A stretch of DNA of 27,314 nucleotides. Source: Nemertoderma westbladi. Lineage: Eukaryota; Xenacoelomorpha; Nemertodermatida; Nemertodermatidae. A program made the position numbers and the translations under genes. The stretch spans positions 1 to 27,314 of the forward strand of contig JAUCBJ010006201.1 in the NCBI GenBank assembly GCA_032718475.1, written 5' to 3'. Below, piece after piece: positions 19,846 through 27,314 of the stretch (positions are counted from its first letter, which is position 1; each line of letters begins with the position of its first letter). The notes under the pieces are model-generated. The model worked only from the letters and a program-made list of their open reading frames with translations. It made no database searches and had not been told where the DNA came from.

Positions 19846-22063
19846 ATGGCGGAATCAAACTCATATAAAATTACAGGAGATGGTAAACAATTATGTCTGA
19901 TAATAAATATTACAAATTATCGCGGTACTAAATACTCTGACAGAGGAGAAGGGTCATCACATGATGTAAAAAACATTAAGGAAATATTTGGAGGCAAGTT
20001 GGGTTGCGAGATAGCAGAATATACAGATGAGAAAGGTGAAGTGAAGAAGAACATAACAGATGTTGAGTTGATACAATTCCTAACTGATTTTCGTAATCAG
20101 AAAGAATTAAAAGACATCGAGTGTCTTTTTGTATTCCTTATGAGCCATGGAGTTGAGGATTCGCTTGTTTGTTCTAACAAAGTAACAGTTCCTATAAAAG
20201 AAATTGTGGAACTATTCTCAACAGAATGTTTGGCACTAAGTGGTCCGATACCACAACCTCGGATATTCTTTATAGAAGCTTGTCAATCAAATGATTATCC
20301 AGACTTTGAATTAAATTTCACTGATCGTAAATTTGAACATACAGCTGTAGCAATCGGTTGCAGTCCAGGTGAGACGTTACCAATCTACGAAGACCAGGGG
20401 TCGACTTTCATAGATTATGTTTGTAAACTAGTTAACAATATCCTAAATAAAAAAACAGCTGGGGATGATGTTAAAGTGGATTTATTACCAGTGTTGAGGA
20501 ATTATAACATAGCGCATCAAGGTACTCAAGAGAGTTCAATTATTTCGCGACCACAAGTATTTGACAACTTGTCGTTCTCAGTTCATCTTCTACATTTTAT
20601 TACAGAAATTCCAACAGATTTTCTTCATCGTTGGGCAGTTCCAAAAGTTCCTAACCATCACATTCCCCGTCCAGAATGGATAGAAAACATTAGGAAATGT
20701 CTGATTGAGCTGAACGATCAACCAGGTTGGGTAGTTATATCAGGGATGGCTGCTATAGGAAAGTCAACGCTGGCACTCGATGCGGTAAACGATGAAGTTA
20801 TTATAAAATCGTTTCCCGATGGTATAATATGGCAGCATATTGGGCGTTTGGGAGTTGGTCCTGGTGGTGAAAATATCGTCCTGCAGAAAATGAAAGAAAT
20901 GTGTTTATTGTTAGATGAAACGAGTTCTCAATTAGTCAGCCAGTTGTTCAGTATTGAAAGCTGCAAAAATGCATTGAATAAAATTATTCACAAGCATCCC
21001 CCAAAACGATTTTTGATAATTTTGGATGATGTTTGGGATGAATTTGTAACAGAAGCTTACGATCTAAATTGCAAAATCATGCTGACAACACGTGATAAGA
21101 TGTGTATTTATGCTGATTGTTCTAATGTATCTGAAATTCATGTTGCGGCTGGGTTGAGTAAACCCCAATGTTCTGAATTACTTGGAAAATGGCTCGGAGA
21201 TGGAGAAATTTCAAAGATGGCGGAAGTTAAACATTTAATTTCTAAATGCCATGGCTCACCTTTAGCAGTCAATATAGTAGGGGCCATAAAGAAATACAAT
21301 CCTCAAGTTACATGGAAAAATATTGAAGATCGTCTATGTCAATTAGATGCGAGAAAAATGTCCAAGTTGAAATATAAAAATTCAATAAACTCCACAATCG
21401 AACTCAGCATTGAATATCTACCCGAAACACAGAGAGAACTCTATTTTCAGTTGGCTCTTTTTTCACAAGTAGGGTGTCAAGAATTTCAAAAGGAAATTGT
21501 GGCGTTTATATGGGATTTCGATATTTTTGACTCAACAATGACTTTGAATGATTTGGTTAGTAAATCTCTTCTTTCCTATAATTCCAATCTAGAACTTTGG
21601 TTTTTACACCCATTGTTGACAGAATTTGTTATTGATAAACGAAGAGATTCAGTTGAGAATCATCGACTCTTAGTAGAAAAATATAAAATAAATAAAATAA
21701 TATCTGGAGTTGAACCTCAAGAATTAGATAAATATATGATTGATTTCCTTGCTGATCATATGGCTAAAGCAAATCTCTGGGAAGAAAGACACCAACTACT
21801 AACTAACATTCTTTGGATTAAATCAAAGATTAAGTTCAGTGGACCTGCGAATCTTATAGCTGATTACCAATTGGTAGACCACAAACATTCTGAAGTCGAA
21901 AAAGCAGAGCAGTTAATATTCCGATCTACAATCCGTCGACTATGTGCGAACCTCACTGGGATAGAAAGGTGCGACGTAATTCAAGTCGGATTGATGGCTC
22001 CAAAAACATCGGGATTTTACAAAAAGTCACGGGAAATCGCAGTTCAAGAGTTATGCATTGATG
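19846..22063 (+). CDS. Caspase/NB-ARC protein (Apaf-1-like), exon 1
   Basis: The ATG has G at -3 and +4, and an in-frame TAA lies 18 bp upstream at 19828. Exon 1 encodes 739 residues plus one base. Residues 1-250 are a caspase domain: CLIINITNYRG, R33, catalytic His101 in FLMSHG, catalytic Cys146 in FFIEACQS, and a small-subunit-like block GCSPGETLPI...STFIDYVCKLV (171-196). Residues about 265-600 are NB-ARC plus winged helix: P-loop GMAAIGKST (300-308), Walker B FLIILDDVWDE (389-399), LTTRDK with R416, GSPLA (470-474), and winged-helix His588 in FLHPLLTEF. Residues 600-739 match the Apaf-1 helical domain. Apaf-1 has a CARD where this protein has the protease. In the family, NB-ARC is an ADP/ATP switch that oligomerises. 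I infer that oligomerisation activates the fused caspase. Odd features: Glu144 replaces the usual Gln before Ala-Cys, and no Arg is seen at the small-subunit S1 position. The open frame runs on to 22080 only by intron read-through. Confidence 0.93.
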
Positions 22064-22069
22064 GTAAGT
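22064..22069 (+). promoter_or_regulatory. 5' splice site
   Basis: ATG|GTAAGT is a consensus donor. It splits a codon after its first base (phase 1). Reading through gives a stop at 22078, four codons later. Confidence 0.88.
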
Positions 22070-22229
22070 GTGTAAAATAAATAGGTAATATTGTATAAGT
22101 AAATTTATGTGAGTGGGAAACCTTGAACTGTTTTATATAAATTGTTGCAATTTATCCCAGTAACATAATGGTATGGGTTAAGATGAAGTTACTCATTACC
22201 CGGATGAGTTGCAATTCACCAGACTACCA

Positions 22230-22440
22230 AATACATTCATAAGAGCCACACCCTGCCATACAGCCCCACATTGCTGTCTCCTGGCACATAGTAAACCTAT
22301 ACCCAACCAACCACACATTGCCACGTCCTGCCACACAGCAACCTACCCAACCACTGCACATTGCCATGTCCTGCCAGCTACCAACCCAACCACTCATTCC
22401 ACATTACCAAGCCCTGCACACAGCAACCTGCTTGACCAAT
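22230..22440. repeat. Imperfect ~43-bp minisatellite in intron
   Basis: Repeats of cacattgccacgtcctgcc-like units start near 22267 (weak), 22311, 22355 and 22397, spaced about 42-44 bp. They alternate with ccaacccaacca. The open frame at 22209-22493 is incidental. Confidence 0.6.
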
Positions 22441-22470
22441 ATCATCACAATCTGTACCTGTTGAGAAATA

Positions 22471-22511
22471 CAGCCCTGTTGGTTCTTGCTTAATTGTGAA
22501 AGTATTCCATA
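22471..22511. repeat. 41-bp dispersed repeat flanking the LINE, copy 1
   Basis: Homologous to 25521-25561, exactly 3,050 bp downstream in the same orientation. The last 24 bases match with one difference; the first part is more diverged. Both end agtattccata. Confidence 0.75.
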
Positions 22512-22555
22512 CAGACCGGTTCCATTGTGAAAGTATTTCATACAGACCAGTTCCA
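22494..22555. repeat. 31-bp tandem duplication
   Basis: Two adjacent 31-bp units starting ttgtgaaagtatt at 22494 and 22525 differ at two positions. Confidence 0.85.
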
Positions 22556-22557
22556 GT

Positions 22558-22660
22558 CAATGGGTACAACAGCCAATGTGTACAACGAGTCAAACACAAC
22601 GAGTCAAAGAGTACAAACCAGGCGGCCAAGGGGTTCAAAACAGGACGTCAAAGGGTATAA
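22558..22660. repeat. Minisatellite (caaagggtacaa type), left of LINE
   Basis: Irregular repeats of gtacaacgagtcaaa, ending gtcaaagggtata. The same words occur right of the LINE at 24637-24690 in the same orientation, and at 24806-24975 inverted. The LINE was probably inserted in, or gave rise to, this array. Confidence 0.6.
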
Positions 22661-24612
22661 ACGAACTACTAGTATCGGCATGCTGCATTGCAGCTGCATT
22701 TTTAAGAATGCTGTGCCTGCTTGTCGACAAAATTACGCCGCCACAACTCCCTATCACCCATGACATTTGCGCTAGATCATCCGCATCTTCAAGGCCAGTG
22801 TCCTTTAAGATGCGTTTCAAGAAAGTCATGGGCTGTTCACCATGCTCATTCAATCCATGAGGCTGCCAAAGTACAAGATTATGCACTGGATGGTCCTCAC
22901 GGCAAAAGCTATGTCCTGCAAAGCGGAAGCGATTTTGTTCTAGTGTCAAGCTTGGGGGAAACAATGAGACACCTCCAATGTTATATAGTGTCTGGTTGGA
23001 GATGTGTGCATTGTACTTGACACAATGAACCCGGCGTAGCATTCTTGTGAATGTTCCATCCAAAGATTTGGTGTCCTCAGCAGTTAGAGCCCAGCATGGA
23101 CTCCCATAGAGGAGTACTGGAACTGCTGCTGCTCTAAATAATCGGACCTTAAGTTTCCGATTAATTCTCGGTGACTTCCAAATCCTGGAAAGTCTATTCA
23201 AGGCTGCCCATGCCTTTCCCTTACGTATTCGAAGGTCCTCACCTGACTTCCGGATCCATGATCCCAGGTAACAGAAGTCATCCACATGCTCAAGCATACC
23301 ATCCTTTGAGCTTATGCTCATCCGATCAGAGACTTGCTGAATTTTTCAGCCTGTCAAAATTTTGGTCTTTCTGGAGTTAATAAAAAGACCAACACTAGAA
23401 GCAGCCTGAGGAGCCGTTGGGATCTCTCTAGTAATTCTGAGAGTACTCCTAAGTCATCAGCAAAGTCTAGATCAGTTAGGTACTTGGCAGGATTTCCTCG
23501 ACTTCTGGAGCCAGTAGGTGGAGTTATCATCACCCCATCATCATTATGATGATCTAAGGACATGCATAGAACATAGTCAACCACAATTATGAACAAGAAT
23601 GGTGCAAGTGTGTCTCCCTGGAGGACGCCCCATAACACTTCAAATGGTTCTGTGTCACTATCAACAGTAGACACAAATGTTGTCGAACCATCGTATACTG
23701 ATATGATTGCTGCAATAATTTTATCAGGAATCCCATATAATGAAAGTATGCTGAACATACGTGAGCGGGAGACTGAATCAAAGGCCTTGAAGAAGTCAAC
23801 AAAGATAACAGCCAGATGCCTGTCTTTCTTTTTTGATAACTCTTCAATTATCATTCTAAGTGCCAAAATGGTCTCCATGGTCCCACGACCTTTACGGAAC
23901 CCATTCTGATTTCCACGGAGCAGTCTCTCAATGGGATCCCTGATGCGATTTAATAGAATTCTATTGTATAGCTTTGCAGCAATCGAGATCAATGAGATTC
24001 CCCGAAAAGAACCATAGAGGATTAGGTTGCCCTTCTTGGCAACTGGCACCAACTTATTTGTTTTCATTTCTTGTGGGACTCTTGTTGTTCGGTACATGTC
24101 TACTATGATGGGATAGATGAGCTTTAAACACTCTGGTATTTTAAAGACCTCAGGGGGACCACCATCTACTCCACTGGCACGATTGGTCTTAATGCTCTTT
24201 GCAGCAGCCTTGACTTCTGCAAAGGAGATATCGCCAATGGGAATATCTGGGAGTACAGACTCAGACACTTTTACTTCTATAAAGTTATCAGGCAATACCC
24301 TGTCATTATTGAGGAGCTTTTCAAAGTGGGCCTTCCAACCATCGTGGCAATCGGTTGGTGATTCAGCCTTAACCTTGGTGGTTGGTTGGCTTTTCCACCC
24401 AGTAAGCAAGTTGATCGATTTCCATGCCTGGGATGATTGCCTGCTGTCGTCAGCATCATTGATGGCATCAACCTGTTGGTTTATTAGCTCCTGTAGATTA
24501 ACAGAGTACTGCCTGTTCAGGGACCTAGATGCAGCCTTAACTGCATTCTTGGCCGCTGTAGTCTGTTTGAGTTGGGACTCTTTCTGCGCCTTATATAGGT
24601 CTTTTCGGCACT
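22635..24612 (-). mobile_element. 5'-truncated non-LTR retrotransposon (LINE)
   Basis: On the minus strand, reverse transcriptase similarity runs from about 24612 to 23354. Motifs include KKGNLILYGSFRGISLISI, NGFRKGRGT, motif A VIFVDFFKAFDS and motif C DLDFADDLGVL. A frameshift around 23350 follows. The rest continues at 23321-22635 with the LINE C-terminal block VDDFCYLGSWI...VLLYGSPCWALT. The endonuclease domain is missing, and a stop appears directly upstream at about 24613-24620, so the copy is 5' truncated as is usual for LINEs. The C-terminal block resembles the RTE/BovB type, but the clade is uncertain. It lies antisense inside the host intron. Confidence 0.88.
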
Positions 24613-24636
24613 TAAACGAGCACTTAAACGAAACTA

Positions 24637-24690
24637 ATCAAAGTGTACATCAAAGGGTACACAACGAGTCAAAGGGTACAACACACCTTT
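24637..24690. repeat. Minisatellite (caaagggtacaa type), right of LINE
   Basis: Repeats of tcaaagggtacaacgagt in the same orientation as 22558-22660. Confidence 0.6.
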
Positions 24691-24805
24691 TCAGAGTAAC
24701 CTGCTTCTTTACTAACCTGCCTGGTTTTATTGGTACACTCTTTGGTACGGATGTTGTATCCTTCGACTTTTTGTACCCTTTCTATAACATTTGTTTTAAC
24801 ATTCG

Positions 24806-24975
24806 TTTGACATGGCTGTTGTACTCTTTGACGTGGTTTTTGAATCCTTTGACATGGCTGTTGTACCCTTTGACGTGGTTTTTGAACACATTGATATATC
24901 TGTTGTACCCTTTGACGTAGTTTTTGAACCCTTTGACATGGCTGTTGTTCACTTTGTCCTGTTGTTCCCTTTTTT
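24806..24975. repeat. 42-bp tandem repeat, four units
   Basis: Units begin tttgacatggctgttgtac (or a variant) at 24806, 24848, 24890 and 24932, a constant period of 42 bp. On the plus strand the frame is open and reads a 14-residue repeat (FDMAVVPFDVVFEP). On the minus strand the words are those of the arrays at 22558 and 24637. It lies within the intron and is not considered coding. Confidence 0.85.
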
Positions 24976-25405
24976 CAATTTTTTGTACACTATGACCTGT
25001 TATACTCTTTTAAATCGATGTACCCGCCCATTTATACACCATACAACCATGGTGTTATAGAATATGCCATTGATAAAGCTGTGATAATTGATAAAGCTGT
25101 GATAAAGCTGACTGCCCTACAGAACTACAAATTCGAACCTCCGCGGGAAGTTCCCACAATTTCCCCTACCACTACTGTACTGGTATGTCATTACTTATAT
25201 TACTTATCCCCATATTGGGTATTATTTCCAGGATATAAGCGCTAGTGATATTTTCACATACGATATAACAACAAAGGTAGTTATTGTTGTTATTATTGCT
25301 ACACTTTCCCTCTACTACGGGTACAAACCTACAAAGTTTAGTTCAATTTTGACCCAACCATGCCGAGAAATTCGCGTTCAAACATTTAATAGACAGAGGG
25401 AGGGA

Positions 25406-25440
25406 CCATGACCTACTATAACAGTTATAGTAGGTCATGG
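25406..25440. repeat. 35-bp perfect palindrome (17-bp arms)
   Basis: The arm ccatgacctactataac (25406-25422) and its exact reverse complement (25424-25440) are separated by a single A. The short string agggac lies on both sides (25400-25406 and 25441-25446). It lies 430 bp before the exon-2 splice acceptor and would form a strong hairpin in the pre-mRNA. Confidence 0.93.
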
Positions 25441-25520
25441 AGGGACGGATGGAAATACCCCATTTGCCCTATATGAACCGTATATGCCCAGGCTCCCTTA
25501 CTATGTCTCTTGTCTCACAC

Positions 25521-25561
25521 AGCCCTACCAATCCTTGCTTAATAGTGAAAGTATTCCATAG
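25521..25561. repeat. 41-bp dispersed repeat flanking the LINE, copy 2
   Basis: Second copy of the repeat at 22471-22511. The open frame at 25437-25814 has no recognisable domain. Confidence 0.75.
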
Positions 25562-25814
25562 GCCTACAAATTCTGACAACTGTTCACTACAGTTCCCTTT
25601 AGATACAACTATTGGGTCCTTAGAATGCCATAACTACAGAATCAGACCTACAATGCCCACTGCTACATACCGGTACTACGGCACACCGGTAAATGTAGCT
25701 AGCGTTAATGACTGTAGGTTTATAGCAAAAATATTAAATAATATTGGATTGACCTACCAGATTATTACTGTAGTACAGAATACTGATAGGCCTGCCTACC
25801 CTACAGTATTATAA

Positions 25815-25867
25815 TATCCCTCCCCCTCCCCCTCCCCCATCTGTTTAGTTTATGTTATTATTTGCAG
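25815..25867 (+). promoter_or_regulatory. Polypyrimidine tract and 3' splice site
   Basis: A C/T-rich tract (ccctccccctcccc...) is followed by ttattatttgcag ending at 25867. This acceptor restores the reading frame: G from exon 1 plus AA from exon 2 give Glu. Confidence 0.85.
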
Positions 25868-27314
25868 AAAATAAACTTTATTTCGATCTCAGCAACTCAA
25901 TGAATAGAACAGGAGATGAAACTGATGAAACATTATCGATAAAGTTACTGGAGGATTACGAGACCCGGTTGACGCATGGAATTCAGTTATCTGCTGATGG
26001 AAAAAAGATTATTGTTTACGTCGATAATAAGTTGATGATTTGCGATGCTGACAGCGTGAAAAAGATTCTTACAGAAGATAGAATTAATATCAATCCGTCG
26101 CTATATATATATGAAGCAAAATTATCGGCTGATGGAAGAAGAATATGTTACCGAACTTTAGATGGTTGGATTCATATTCGGGATTCAACTGATGGAGAAT
26201 TAATATTCGATCATTTTGATCCCCATTCTGTAATAAAGGAGGAAGATTTAATCAATAAAACGTCACCGATTCTCACAAACAGTATAAATTTCCATCCAAT
26301 TGATTCAAATATATTCTGTTTCTCGTCCCACAACGGGACTATCAGTTGTATCAATACGGAGGTCCCTGACTCCCCTATAACTTGGGAGTCCCACTCCCCT
26401 TCCCAGATAGGAGTTTCATTCTCACCAACAGCTCGACGTCTAATAACCTACTCCACTCACCCAACTCCAACTCCGGAAGTTAAACTTTGGGATTTTATTA
26501 ATTTATCTTCAATTCAAAAACCAATTAAAATCGAGGAGTTCAGTGAATTTGGTATAGAATGTCTAGATTGGGTTGAGGACGATATAATAATTATAGTATA
26601 CAAAGATAATGTTGAGTCGGGGGAGTTCCATGTAAAATGTTGGAACTTATTGGCTGAGCAGCTGATATGGTGGAGGAGATTTACCCACGAGGGCTACAAC
26701 CTCCACCTACAAGAAATTAAATACCTCGGAGCGGTAGATCGCGTTCTTATAATATTCGGATATCCATCGGGGCGATCGGTAGCGGTACTACTGGACGGTA
26801 AAACCGGAGAAACAACCGACGTAATGGAAACCGGTTCAATCGGACCGGTTAAGTTGTTTTCTACCCGCGCGGATGTATCTCCATCTGGTATGTTTACGTG
26901 TTACTGTACCGTTGGGGTCAATAATGTAACACTAAACGTTAACAGATTAGGTACAGAATCGTCCAGCGGTGGTAAACCAACTGGATACTGGGGGGTTCGA
27001 GCTGTTCTAGATACGGAACCGGTTACCATAGCAGCGCGTACGTGGGACTCCCTCCATATAATGGATATGGAAGGGAATATTAAACTAAATAAAGACGAAG
27101 AGAGTCGGATATCTTCTTTAACTGGAATAGAAAACCAACCGGTTTTCGCTTACGGGTGTCGCAATGGAATTATACGGGTTAATTATAATAATAAATTAAT
27201 TACTTTACCAACAACATCTAGTGAACGTGTAGAGGAATTAGTTTTTGTTGCTCCATCGAACTATTTAGTAGGTAAAACGGCCGATAAACTCAGTGTTTGG
27301 AGTTATAAAGAGTC
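25868..27314 (+). CDS. Caspase/NB-ARC protein, exon 2: WD40-like propeller (partial)
   Basis: The frame is open without a stop from the acceptor to the window end: 481 codons after the split Glu, so the protein is at least 1,221 residues and continues beyond. The start (ENKLYFDLSN) matches the Apaf-1 segment that leads into the propellers. Repeats follow with the WD40 pattern of a small-residue/DG turn, a hydrophobic strand and an ending W or its substitute: LSADGKKIIVYVDNKLMICD, LSADGRRICYRTLDGWIHIRD, SFSPTARRLITY then VKLWDF, VKCWNLL, and LSVWSYKE at the very end. Many blades lack the GH and WD dipeptides, so the propeller is divergent. In Apaf-1 the WD40 region keeps the protein inactive and binds cytochrome c. 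Whether cytochrome c is the ligand here cannot be read from the sequence. There is no ATG-based frame boundary; the exon was identified by splice logic and similarity. Confidence 0.87.

Larger units (their letters stand above)
22064..25867 (+). other. Phase-1 intron, 3,804 bp, repeat-filled
   Basis: It runs from GTAAGT (22064) to the AG at 25866-25867. It contains a 43-bp-type minisatellite, a 31-bp duplication, an antisense LINE, related 42-bp minisatellites and a 35-bp palindrome. The junction is supported by protein alignment: exon 1 ends ...ELCID and exon 2 continues ENKLYFDLSN, collinear with the start of the Apaf-1 propeller segment. Confidence 0.85.

Noticed and set aside
22064-22080. 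Natural end of the caspase/NB-ARC protein at 22080
   Set aside because: The last codons come from reading through a consensus GTAAGT donor, and the Apaf-1-like alignment continues smoothly in the exon at 25868.
24117-24920. 267-codon plus-strand open frame
   Set aside because: It is the antisense shadow of the LINE reverse transcriptase, joined to the 42-bp repeat.
24806-24975. 14-residue repeat protein on the plus strand
   Set aside because: It lies in the intron, and 42-bp periodicity keeps any stop-free frame open; no start or splice context supports it.

Overview
The window looks like nuclear DNA of an animal, probably a marine invertebrate. It is AT-rich, packed with eukaryotic transposable elements (Ty3/Gypsy, a LINE, a tRNA-derived SINE, Helitron-like elements, a hairpin MITE, a Harbinger relic) and microsatellites. 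It carries one spliced host gene with a GT-AG intron whose closest recognisable relative is animal Apaf-1. I cannot name the species. Nothing here looks bacterial: there are no operons, ribosome binding sites or CRISPR arrays.

Layout. Positions 1-7045 are mostly non-coding, with a 288-bp tandem duplication, a 38-bp tandem repeat, a decayed Harbinger transposase tail (about 2.83-3.25 kb), a slightly GC-richer stretch of unassigned open frames (3.5-4.8 kb) and a 26-bp perfect palindrome. Positions 7046-7620 hold a 63-bp minisatellite. Positions 7699-12390 hold a Ty3/Gypsy element (gag, protease, RT, RNase H, integrase, polypurine tract, start of the 3' LTR). It has nonsense codons, at least one frameshift and changed catalytic residues, and no recognisable 5' LTR. 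Positions 12391-16291 are a nest of small elements. A putative Helentron-associated (HINE/pearl-like) element carries a perfect (ACTG)577 array of 2,308 bp. A TA-flanked hairpin MITE is split at its exact centre by a 348-bp Helitron-like element. A second, oppositely oriented HINE copy has only 5 tetranucleotide units and carries its own copy of the same Helitron-like element. A tRNA-derived SINE lies near 16.6-16.8 kb, followed by about 3 kb of AT-rich sequence.

Host gene. From 19846 to the window end runs a two-exon (or longer) gene. Exon 1 (19846-22063) encodes a caspase-like protease domain with its His and Cys in place, followed by an Apaf-1-type NB-ARC STAND ATPase with winged-helix and helical domains. 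A 3,804-bp phase-1 intron follows, holding minisatellites and a 5'-truncated antisense LINE. Exon 2 (25868 to beyond 27314) encodes a divergent WD40-type propeller. The splice junction restores a continuous alignment to Apaf-1.

The arrangement is a caspase fused where Apaf-1 carries its CARD. It suggests a one-polypeptide apoptosome: the sensor propeller, the oligomerising ATPase and the protease are in one chain, with no need for CARD-mediated recruitment of a separate initiator caspase. This is the strongest candidate for a novel system in the window.
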